NCBI GenBank assembly: GCA_004802705.1
Contig: SGPL01000156.1
Span: 1 to 60,735, forward strand
Direction: 5' to 3'
Length of the DNA stretch: 60,735 nt
Origin: Bondarzewia mesenterica
Taxonomy: Eukaryota > Basidiomycota > Agaricomycetes > Russulales > Bondarzewiaceae
A model generated the notes under the pieces. It saw nothing but the letters and a program-made list of their open reading frames with translations. It ran no database searches and had not been told where the DNA came from. The position numbers and the translations under genes were made by a program. Positions 22,954 to 33,500 of this stretch are shown in pieces (positions within the stretch are counted from its first letter, which is position 1; each line of letters starts with the position of its first letter).

Positions 22954-25900
22954 ATGGATAATGCAGGCTGGCATGCACAGCGTAGGGCTGCACACGGGGT
23001 GAGCTATGTCATTGCTCCCAGTTATTCGACTTGCTCATGCGGCTCATGCCGACATAAAGAACGATGGGCAGCCCCCACCAAGAGGCCCTGACGGGCGGTT
23101 TCAACCTATTGAACAGGTCATGCCAATGGATGAGGGCTTCATCGGAGGATTCAATCCGTCCGTTAAACCAATCACTCCTGGACCCCCTCTCCCTCCGAAA
23201 GACGACATGGGTCCCCCGCCATTACCGAACCGCCCTCTCCACACACCCGTAGGATTTCCACCGACCACTTGGGGTGCCCCCGTAGCGCCAGAGGGTGTTG
23301 GGGAATCGAAGCAGCCCTCCGTATCATCTAACACGTCTCAGTTCACTCAAATGAGCGCCGTCGAGCGCTCCCAGCATCTCAGAGTCGCGAAAACGAACCC
23401 TCACTTGCAGTTCATGTGCGGACCATTACTCCGCTATGACACGGTGAACGATCAGGGAGTCTGGCTTGGTGCAGCTCTCGTAGTCAGTAAGTGATCGCCG
23501 CAGTCCTAATGTCTGGAACCCTCGCTTAGCGCGCGCCTGACATGCAGCTGCGGATGCTGGCTCAATATACGAACCTCACCCCACGTTCAACTACCATTGG
23601 GATCCTGACCGACCGGCGGTTTTTGAGAAAAGGCATAACGGTGTGAGCACTGGTCACGGAAAGTCAGTTGATCTAGGCCCGCACCCGGCCGATCCCCTAG
23701 CGAACTACATGTCACAGAGCACGGAGAACGGGCATGCATACCAAGGACCCAATGCTCAGAAACAATCCGTTCCTGGGCAGGAGATCTGGGTGTATGAAGG
23801 GAACGGAGGGTGCGTGCGCTCCTCCTCAAATCTCCGGCAGAGCCCATTTATCTTGTTCATGTTTCTCCGCTCAGAACCTATACGTTTTGGAGATTCCTAA
23901 TCGAGATCCCTCTTGTGGAGAACGAGATGAAGATCAAATACAATGTCAATAATGGACAAGAATTTAAGTTCTACGTTCCTGGACGAAATCAGAACATGCG
24001 TATAGCGGCATACTCGGTGTGTCTCCTCCATGACGATTCTTCTCTCTTTTTCTCTTTACTGAATTTGGGAGCTTCTGCAGTGCAATGGATTCAGCGCCGG
24101 TGTCAATCCTGAAGATTTTCGCGGTCCCGGGTTCCAAAGCGGTTATGACCCAGTCTGGGTAGACCTTCTTGCGAAACATAAGGAACGGCCATACCATATG
24201 CTTGTTGGTGGAGGTGATCAGCTATACTGTGACGGGTAAGAGTGAAATAACTTCAATTTTTACGTCGCGGTTTACCAAAGCTCGCGCCTTCTGAGGTTGA
24301 CCCGCGAGCCTGAGCTGCAGGATTGGGTGAACCATACGAAGCCCGAGGAGAAGAAAAAATATCCTCTTACGCAAGAGATTTCGCTTGCAATTGATCGGTT
24401 TTATTTCAACCATTACTGCCAAGTGTTCCGTAGTGGGGCATTTGCGAGAGCAAATAGTTCAATGTATGTACTTCGCATATGCATGAATTCAATGTTTTTC
24501 TACTCAATCCGTCTGATGCAGACCTATGATGAACATGACTGGTGCGAGTTTACTTTCCTCTTGCAGAAGATGAGTTTCTCATTCCAAGGGATGTGGGTCA
24601 ACAACTAGACGATCATGGTACGTGTAATGTAAAATCTACTTGCCATTTGAAGTTTGTGCTGATCAACGTCTTTGACTTACATCTTTAGACCTGGTGAGTG
24701 CATCCTGATATTGACCTTGTAGACAAGGCTGATGTATAAAAGATCGATGGATTTGGAAGCTGTCAGTCTTCCTCATCATGTCCACAGTTCCTCTCACTTA
24801 CTTTCCATTACTTTGGCAGACCCTGATGATTTGCAGAGGGCGCCTGTCTTCAACACGTAAGGGTTTAGAGCGCTACAGCGGAACTATAACCTCATCCGTT
24901 TCACAGAATTGGTTCACGAGGCTTCTTCTTCTTCCTGCTATTCCAGTGCTTTATCAATGGTGCGCCGCAGGCCTTCGCTACATTCGCGATTAGCAATCGT
25001 CATCTTGATATCTGCAGTCGAGGTCGATGGGCTCGACGACCAACCTGGAGCCCATAGCATAAAATCTCTCATCATAGGAGGTCCAGGGTCTTATGTACCC
25101 TTTCCGTCACACTCGTTCCTATCATGGACCGGGCCGACGACGAGATTGCTGATGCTGGATTGTCGGTATGTTTTTGATTTTTAAGTTGTCACGGCCGCCG
25201 TGCTCTTACTGATGAAAACAACATTCGGGAATTCCCAGGGCGGAGAGGAAGCTGGATCAAGTTTGCGGCCAAACGGAGTACCAGAAGGTTTTTGAAAGAT
25301 TAAACACGATGCCGATGAACATCGAGCATCTGATTGTGCAACTCGGTGTGTTCGCTCAATTCGACCTACTGATTTTCTTTTGTCTTGACGATCTGGAAGG
25401 TATACCGATTGCGTATCCCCGCATGGTCTTCCTCGAGACTATGTTGGGCTCAAAGTTGAACCCACTGGTTTCACTCGGCAAGAACGGGTCGTTAGGTCTG
25501 AAAGGCTTCGTGAACAAATTCAATGCTGATGCGGAGCTGCTGGATGATCTAGTATGTCACAACAACCTTTCGTTTCCCTTTCTATGACTCAATAGCAAAC
25601 GATGCAGAATGACCATTGGACGTCAAGACACCATAAGGTAAGTGCAACTCGAGGATGATTTACGTCTGCACGACTGCAAAGAAGCCTGACTTTCATGACG
25701 TTCATGTACACGTAGTCCGAGCGTAACTGGTTCATTGAACAGCTGCAAACCATCGCGGAGCAGCGCCGCATCCGCATCACCTTCCTTTCAGGCGACGTAC
25801 ACTGTGCGGCCGTGGGGATACTTAAAACGCTCAAGAAGGGGAAGAAGGGGGCTGAGGTGCCCCCGCCCGCGGATCATCGGTATATGATCAACGTGGTGAC

Positions 25901-26494
25901 CAGTGAGTGAACCTACGCTACCCTTTCGTCGGTGTGAGAATGTGTGACGAAGGATCGAATTTTGTTGCAGGTGCGATCGTAAATACTCCGTAAGGCGTCG
26001 GTTCCGAATCGATGTTGTGCTGGACCCGTGCTGACTTTTCCTGGTGCTCGTGCTTGGATTGATTGTCTAGACCACCGGGTGGCGTGCTCACAATGGTGAA
26101 CACGCTCGCAACGAAGACGCATCGAACGATGCATTACGCTGATACGGACGAGACAATGGTGAGCTGTTCATTGTTCGCTCAAAGTGTTAGTCGGACTGTA
26201 TCTCAACATCGCATACGGCGCTCTCCCCAGCTTGCGCTGTTCGACAAGGAGCCAGACGGGACGAAGTCCAAGTCCAAGTACGTCATGGGGCGGCGGAACT
26301 GGTGCAGCATCGTACTGGATGCGCCCAGCGGCGATCTGGTATTCGATATTCGCGTCGAGAGGGAGAAGGGCGTGGGCGAGACTGTCGGGTACGGTTTTTC
26401 CTCCTGTACTTTTCTATGCATGCTGAGCCTACTTCTATTTTTGACGTACAGATACACCACTCGAGCACCTGCCCCGCATTGGTCACCCAAGTGA
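22954..26494 (+). CDS. PhoD-like phosphatase, fungal PhoD_2 type
   Basis: Large fungal phosphatase of the PhoD fold (relatives include yeast YGR266W); the substrate is unknown. The preferred start is the ATG at 22954 (45-nt exon MDNAGWHAQRRAAHG, then a GTGAGC donor). The ATG at 23006 is an alternative that would read through that intron. Conserved blocks: PPPRGPDGRFQP, LQFMCGPLLRYDTV, AGVNPEDFRGPGFQSGYDP, HMLVGGGDQLYCD, IPMMNMTDDHDLIDGFGSY, SLIIGGPGSYVPFPSHSFLS, LMLDCRAERKLDQVC, WFIEQLQTIAEQRRIRITFL followed by SGDVHCAA, NTPPPGGV, YVMGRRNWCSIVL. The DDHD and GDVH motifs are the expected metal ligands. The DDHD region is split over exons of 20, 9, 5, 19 and 37 nt (24522-24541, 24609-24617, 24689-24693, 24743-24761, 24820-24856), all with GT-AG ends. 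The C-terminus is YTTRAPAPHWSPK. Confidence 0.88.
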
Positions 26495-26942
26495 TCTTTC
26501 TTATCTTCTTCTGTTTCCTTTTTCCCGTCGTTCTTACTAGTTTAAGAAGGAAGCTGCATCTTTCCTCCGCTGTCCTTCACTTTAGCTTGGTTGACGAGCT
26601 TATTTATTGTCTTGATTTTCTGCTCTTCTGCCATTCTATGTAGCCCTTCTGCATCTTCCCTTTTCCTTTGCCTCCTAAGTCCGCTAATGCTAACTGGATA
26701 TGTCAGTCCCGCTCTGTAGCATATGTTCATGCCAGCTGGATAACTCTACCTTATTTAATAAACCTTTAACTTTCTTTTCTGAAGTATTCTCAAAAGTGGA
26801 GCATACCTCCTCGTGCATCCTCTTGTTCATGATTATATCAACTGCGCTTGCGATGAATACCATAAATTATTTGGTGAAAATGCAATAATAACAGGGATAT
26901 GATCCTGAACGTGAAAAAAGAAGTTATTGACTGGTTGGTCCA
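26495..26942. other. Convergent 3' region
   Basis: T-rich sequence between the PhoD-like gene and the Bre2/Ash2 gene, consistent with two 3' untranslated regions. Confidence 0.5.
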
Positions 26943-28812
26943 TCATGAGTCGTCGAGCTGCATCTGTGTGGACGCCGCGCTGTAATAATGATAATTCTGC
27001 TGCTGCTGCGTCTGTGGAACAGGTGCTTCCTCTTCTTCCTCTTCTTCCTCGGCCTCGACTTGGCCCTCGCCATCACCGTACTCCGAGGTATAGGCACTGT
27101 GCGCGCCGGCGTGATCAACGCTTGACGCCGTGGGCGCGGGGGAATGCGCCTCGACGAGTATGCGTAGCTCATGCGGCAGAGACAAACTGGGGAGGTGTCC
27201 GTCATCCAAAGGCGTGCTCTCGTCCCTCTCTGCCGTCCCCTGCTTCAACGCATCTTTCTTGCGCTTACGCGCCTCTGCCTGCGCGCGCCGCCTCTCGCGC
27301 TGTGCAGCGCGCTTTTCCTGTTCCGCGGTCTCTGCGGCGATGTTCTCCAACGCCTGTTCCTCCTCCAGCCGGTCCAGCGCCCATTGCTCCTCCATGAACT
27401 CGCGATAGCGCTCAGAGAACGGCCTCCACGCCCGTCCCTGATCCTGCTCGTGCTCATGTTCGCTCTTCACGCGTTCATCGCCCACCTCACCCGCAAGAGC
27501 CGCGTCGATGTCGGCGGGGGGGCGGGTACGCAAAGTCCGGGCCGGAATTAATGCGCACGCGTGCGTCATTGAAGAGGGAGATGAAAGGGTAGTATCCCAA
27601 GCACCCATCATCAAACGGGTTCTCCTTGTGTTCCCGCGCACCCTCCCGCGCACGTTTGCGCGCCTTGCGGGCGTCGGCCGGTGCGGCGCGCAGTGGCAGA
27701 AAATCGTAGAGCTCACAGAAAGCCGGCCCGGGGGTCTGCCCATTGACGAAGAACGCGATCTGCGAGGTAGGCAGCGTCGGCAACGGCCTCAGCGGCGCAG
27801 GCTCAGGTGCGGACTTAACACTGCGTCCACCGCGTTCAGGCACGTTCTTGACGGTGGCAGATTTTTTGGTGGACGAGGGCAGCGGCGTGGAGTCGGTCGG
27901 CTTACGGTTGTAGTCCATGAGCGCGATCATCTCTTTTGACTGTGGGTATTCAAGGTATTCGAAATATTCCTGCCCCTTGAACTCGATCGCGATACGTTCG
28001 CGCTTGATGTGCGCGGGGTCGTGCGGATCGTCGGGATCGGGCTGACGCAAGGACGGCAGGGAAATGTACATGCCAATCGTGTCACCAGGGCCGAATGAAG
28101 GGCCATAGGGGCGCGTGCGGGAGAGATGGACCTTCTCGCCTGTCTTGTCGCGGAGGCCGTAGCTGTAGCCATCAAGCCCGCAGGGCGCGTTCAATGGTGC
28201 CTCGCGGCGACCCCAACCGAGGCGAACATACGCGCCCTCGCGCTTGGAGGTGTCTGTCCGCGCGCCCCCACCGTGCTCGACAGTCACTTCGAGGTACCAC
28301 TTGCCCTCGCGCACGGGCGCGTTGAGGCGCGCGCTGCGGAAGCCCTTGTCGCCTAGCAGACCAAGGCCGTCAGGCGTAACTTTGATAAAGGGGCTGCGAT
28401 CCTCCCAGCTCACCCGTGAGGTCGTCGGCGGGCTTTCGATGGTGCGTACATGAATGGTGGAGCCCGGGGGTGTGAGGCCGGCGGGGATGTAGCGGAAGCC
28501 GAGGCGATTGGTAGCGAGTTGTTCTGTGAAGTGATAGGGCGAGCCTTCGGAGATGGGAACAAAGACAGGGACGCGGGAGATAGAGAGACGCGGGCGAGAA
28601 GCGAGGTCGTGAGTAGATGGGAGCACGACGTTGTCGGTTGGATTTAAGGAGGAAGGACCTGGATCAGAGGGTGCAGGAGAGGCGGTCGCTGTAACGGCGC
28701 CAGAGAAATTGTTTTTTCGTTTCTTCGAGGGTGCATGGTGAGATGTAGTGAATAGAACAGCGGCAGAAGAGGGAGATTCGTCGCGCGCTGGGGGAGAGCC
28801 TCGAGCAAGCAT
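26943..28812 (-). CDS. BRE2: Bre2/Ash2 subunit of the COMPASS H3K4 methyltransferase (one homopolymer frameshift)
   Basis: SPRY-domain subunit of COMPASS, which stimulates Set1. A single exon from the ATG at 28812 (MLARGSPPARDESPSS). The SPRY domain covers roughly residues 130-400: GLLGDKGFRSARLNAPVREG, GKWYLEVTVEHGG, EGAYVRLGWGRREAPLNAP, GLDGYSYGLRDKTGEKVHLS, GPGDTIGMYISLP, IAFFVNGQTPG, GYYPFISLFNDARVRINSGP. Two disordered inserts interrupt it, one following YLEYPQSKEMIAL and one Lys/Arg-rich near AFCELYDFLP. A 7-G run (27516-27522 on the plus strand) shifts the frame. With six, FAYPPPADIDAALAGE continues into the C-terminal Dpy30-binding-like helix (FSERYREFMEEQWALDRLEE) and an acidic/Gln tail, about 622 aa in all. 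The run length is the obvious suspect. Confidence 0.9.
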
Positions 28813-28840
28813 GCTAGTCACGGTGAACAAGGAAGGGTTT

Positions 28841-28853
28841 CCCTAACCCTAAA
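28841..28853. promoter_or_regulatory. Telomere-like CCCTAACCCTAAA motif (telo-box) in a divergent promoter
   Basis: Two direct CCCTAA units followed by AA lie 29 bases before the Bre2 ATG and about 115 bases before the E2 ATG. TTAGGG repeats are the usual fungal telomere unit. In yeasts, Tbf1/Teb1-type Myb proteins bind such motifs inside promoters. Position in a 155-bp divergent promoter suggests a regulatory site rather than a telomere relic. Confidence 0.5.
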
Positions 28854-28967
28854 CTGAGGTCATGTTGGCCGGAGCGCTTAAGTTACAAGCGCTGGTGGCT
28901 TCGTCGTCAGAAGTGACGACCATACATACTCAGTTACAGCAACTCTCTTACTCTTCCTCACCTCGCG

Positions 28968-29952
28968 ATGACCGCCGTACGGTAAGCCTACCATCCTCGC
29001 GTACCCCCATTTTAATTCTGAATTTTGTGCTAGTCGAATCAATAAGGTACTGCACTAGATCTCACTTCACTCCAACTCTCCTTCGACGCCGATCTTTCTC
29101 ATCTTGCCTCAGGAGCTCAAAGATATCAACGACCGGCCAATAGAGGTATGTCCCCCTTACGGCCCCTCCAGAAAAGGCGCATCTCATGCCTGCCTCAGGG
29201 TATCACCGTAGAAGCCGATGAAAGCAATGTCTTCCTCTGGAACTGTACCGTAAAGGGCGAGGTGAGCGTGATCCTTCCCTTCAACAGGTCCCGTCCTTTC
29301 ATTGTGTTTCCTTCTATGTGCCCTTCCCGCAGCCCGACAGCCCCTACAAGAATGGTACTTTTCGTTTCAAGCTCGAGCTCCCAGAGAATTATCCATTCAA
29401 GCCGCCAGTGGTGCGAACACGCTGCCTCCTTCATCCTTTCCACGTACGCTTTACGTATCCATTGTACCCCAGGTGACATTCAGCACAAAGATATACCACC
29501 CTGGAATAAACGAGGAAGGCCATATTTGCGTGCCCATCCTGCGCGATCAGGTGAGCAGTATGGGACCAGACTTCAATTGACGCAATGTCTGAGCAGCAGC
29601 GCTTGATAGTGGAAGCCCACGATCATGCTGCCCACAGGTACGCCTCGAGGACAGCTATCCGATGTGAATGCTGACGCGACGCGGCTTCAGTGCTTGCCGT
29701 TATCAAGGAGAAGGTCAACAAACCGAGCCCTGATGACCCTTTTGAGCCTGACATCGCGGCCGTGAGTACTTGTTCAACTGAAGTGAGTTGTGACTCCTGA
29801 AGTTCAAGGATCTCGTCAGCAACTGAGAGACGATCAAGCGAAGTTTTTGGCCACGGCGAAGGAATGGACGAAGAAGTGAGAAACCTTCTGTATCTTGCTT
29901 CCCCACCTGAATTTCTGACAGTTGTCACTCCAGACATGCCATGAGTACCTGA
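28968..29952 (+). CDS. Ubiquitin-conjugating enzyme E2, UBE2L3/UbcH7-like
   Basis: E2 enzyme. Ten exons (28968-28981, 29034-29046, 29113-29145, 29199-29261, 29333-29410, 29473-29550, 29610-29637, 29691-29761, 29820-29875, 29934-29952) sum exactly to 150 aa. The first two exons are 14 and 13 nt. The sequence begins MTAVRRINKELKDINDRPIE. The core has FLWNCTVKGEPDSPY, FKLELPENYPFKPP and YHPGINEEGHICVPILRDQV. The catalytic Cys is residue 86, the same number as in UbcH7, and length and C-terminus (ATAKEWTKKHAMST) also fit that type. The usual HPN motif reads HPG (76-78). UbcH7 relatives work with RING-between-RING and HECT ligases; an Rsp5 gene lies 18 kb away, but no link can be claimed. Confidence 0.92.
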
Positions 29953-30589
29953 CAGGATGCAGGCATATAAAGCAAAGCCCGAGCTTCTAGGAATCATTAT
30001 ATGTAATCGTGACAGAAGTTGTACAAGATGTATATGTTTTTTGCAATCCCCACGACGCGTTCCTCATGACATCACTGTGCGCGCGCGGAGGCAAGCATGG
30101 AGCGTCCAAACGTATAATTGTTGCTTATTTTCTTTTTATTTAATACCCTTTTCCTCTTCAAATTTATTTGAGGGTTGAGAATATCTGGGCCGGTACATAC
30201 ACGGTGGAAGACCGGAGTTGGGTGGATGGCGGCCCATGGCGACCCAATGGGGAGTTGGTGGCGAGCACGTCGCGTTTCTCACTCTCGTCTACCACTGTGA
30301 CAGGCCGCCTGTGCCGCCTGGTATGTTCTCAACCCGTTGACTGCAAACTACCTCAGTCTTTGCTCTCTTTTACGTGGTCAAGCATATTGTACGACAGGCA
30401 ACGCACCTTCCCACCTTCTGATCACCTTGTTTTCCTTGTTCTATTCTATCCCAACTCCTCGTGTTCCCCACGTTGTCGACCCTCATTTGATATTGGCTCT
30501 ATTTCCACACCTCTCGCTACCAATTCTTCCTTCTTTTCCTTGCGCGGTGCTACCAACGTGTACAAAACGAGGTCTAACAAAGACCAATC
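29953..30589. other. Intergenic, promoter of the Ser/Pro-rich gene
   Basis: About 640 bp between tandem genes. The right part is C/T-rich, as expected for a fungal leader. No gene supported; several overlapping open frames here extend into the next gene in wrong frames. Confidence 0.45.
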
Positions 30590-33500
30590 ATGCATCGCTT
30601 CCGGTGAGTGCGCGCATTCACTTCTCTTCCTCATCTCGGTCAACACCGCGATTCATCATCTCCCCTCCCCATCATACTTTTTTCTTTGCCTTGCATACAG
30701 CAAGTGGTCCGATACCAGACGAAGTCAGGTCCCTGATTCTGCGCGGTCGACCGCCGCCTCGTCTTCGCGAGCAGGATCGTCTGTTCCACAAGAGCCTCTT
30801 CCTGCCCTACCACCCATCAACGACTTCCGCACTTCACTCATCCTGCCAGAGTAAGCCTGCCGTTTGTCTGCTATTCTCTTAACCTCGTGATGCGATGTCT
30901 GTGATGCAGCCTGTCGCGTCGATTCACCCTCCTGCGGTCCTCGACCGGCGATCCGGTTTCCATTGAAGACCTTCGGTCCAGATTTGCAGAGCAGCGTGCG
31001 CGGGGAGCGGAGAACCAGCTTTCGGAAGAGGAAGAAGAGATGATTCTTGAGACCCTCGGTCGTCTACGCGCCAAATCGTCTACGAGCTCAACGGGTGACG
31101 ACTCGGGCTATCTTGCCGGCCGCGAATCCCTGCAGTCGACTAATACCACGGCCTCGAGCACCACCTCTTTCCCTGCCAGCAAACGATATAGCAATAATTT
31201 ATTTGGTTCAGGAAAATTTAGGGATTATAGTTATATACGCAGCGTCACGCATCAACATCCAAGGACAGGGAGCGGGCGGAGTGCCCTTTCATCTGCGTCG
31301 TCGGCCAGTAGTAGATACAGACCCTCGGATTCTCTCAGACCTTCTTCGCCCGAGGGGAGCGCGGTGGGCTCGGACCCATCCTTTTCCAGCAATGACCGCA
31401 CACCGGTAATGTCGTCTTTGAGCTCGCTTCCTGAGTCCTCCGTCTCGTTGGAACACAGGCTGTCGAAGGGTGTACATAGGGACCAAATGCGAAGGGCATC
31501 GCTGGCTTTGGAGGAGGTTATCAGAGAAATTGAGGAGGAGGCAGAGGCGGATGCTGACGGCGACGATCAGATACTAATGCCCCGGTCTCCAGTTTTGCAC
31601 AACGATGGCCACGATCGGCACGGAGGGTTCTCGAGAGAAGCTGTGAGTTACTCTGCGAACATTCTCCTCTCGGATCTGATGGCGTCTTATGCAGGATGAC
31701 GCCACCCGCGGCGCGGCCATCTCCAGTGAATACGAGACCGGAACTGCTCTCTCTGACGATCATGAAGGTGATGTGTCGCGTCTGTCCCCTTCTCCCTACC
31801 CGCGTTCTGCTACAACGTCTCCTACACCAAGGCTTCCCGGTTATATACCAGGGATGCCCAGGCCCATGACCCCACGGGACGTGGGCATAGAATCTGACGA
31901 CCAATCACCGTCGAACTCGTCCACCCCACGCGCGACTTCCCCTCGTCTGCCTAATATCAGTGATCGTGCATCGCCAGTCATACCCCTTACCATCACCTCG
32001 AGTCTCTTGCGACACGACTCGACCGGCTCCCGCCAGACTTCCCGTACAACGTCCTCCCTCGTCACGAATTCGCGTGCTGCGAACGGGCGCTTCACGCCGG
32101 AAGACGAATCGTACGTCGATTTTGGGTCCCCGCTGGATTCGTCGATCTTGGGTCGGAGACGGCCAGCATCCCCGCTTTCGGGTCCCACTTACCAGCCCAT
32201 GACCGTCTCATCACGCCCCAGTACACCATCGAGTATCACTTGGAAAGTGCCCACGAGTCCACAGAGGTCATCATCGAAGCACGAAGGAAGCGGTTCCGGC
32301 CATAGCAGGAACGGAAGTTCTGTCAGTTTCGTTAGCGATTCCAAGACGGACTCGCAGGACCGCCCTGCATCACGGACGCGCATGCGGAGCGGGAGCGGCT
32401 CTGCGTTGGGGCATGTGCGGAACGAGAGCGCCATGAGCACGACCGACTCACATGACCTGCCGAACCTCACCATGGAGCGCTCAAAGTCATCCATGTCGAC
32501 TTCTTCGCAGTCGCGGTCGTTGCGCTCGCCAGCGCTACCCGACTCGCCGCTCATCGATAGTACTCATGGCAGCACGAATTCGTTCGGGATGGTCGTGTCT
32601 TCCGCGCGTGGGCTGTCGGACAATCGGCCGCCATCTGCGATGTCAGGTGTGGAATTGGGCTCCCCAATGTCGTTTGCGAATCGTGTCTTGCGCTCGCCGA
32701 CGCCAACGCAGTACGCTACGCGTTCACCGACATCGGCCACGTTCTCGGACGGCGAGCGGTCGCCTGGCATGAAAAACAATCATCGCAGATCCAAGCACGC
32801 GCACTCATCTTCCCACTTTTCTTTGAATCAATCGCAGCCACTCCTACTGTCGCCCATCGCCAATTCTTCGCGATCGTCGTTGGAGTCTGCTGGATCGAGT
32901 TATCATTCATGGGAAGGCGAACAAAAACAGGATCGGACCATCGCATTGTTCACTGCTTTGGAGCCTCAACAGGCGGCGTGGCACGAACTTTCCAGTACGG
33001 AACAGTCGAGCTCGACAGCGGACGGAGTTGAAGGAGCGGATCCCGAGGAGATCATCCAGCATTACGCTGGCCTGTCCAAGGCCGACTTCGTGGCCATCCA
33101 GGACAGGCTAGTGTTCGCGGCAAAAGCAAAGGCGGATGCTCCGGAAAATCGCGATAGGAATAACTCCGTGCGGAGACGCAGGCCGTCCACGTCCCAATCT
33201 AACTATTCTAACAATGGCCGCGAAAGTAGGGTGAGTTCTGTAGATACTGTCCGCATCGTCTTCTATCGAGCTAATCCCTGTGTAGAACGCAGATCCCACT
33301 CCTCAATCCCAATCTCAGCCGCAGCTTCTCGCGCGGACCGCCCCGTCGGACAACGTCTCCAAAGCCAACGCGCTGTTGGATTCGGTGCTAAGCAGCATTG
33401 ATTCGCCACGTTCCAAGCCGATCAGTGTGCAAACCGATACTGAGAAGACGGAGCCTACTGACGTTGCCGTCCATTCGCCCACAGACACTGAAGTCTCTAG

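Noticed and set aside
27487..27743. The frameshift in Bre2 as evidence for two separate genes
   Set aside because: The two frames join smoothly by removing one G from a seven-G run, giving one normal-length COMPASS subunit.
30168..30589. Upstream extension of the Ser/Pro-rich protein
   Set aside because: The open frame exists but is in C/T-rich leader sequence; a 14-nt first exon at 30590 with a good GTGAGT donor gives an exact in-frame model.
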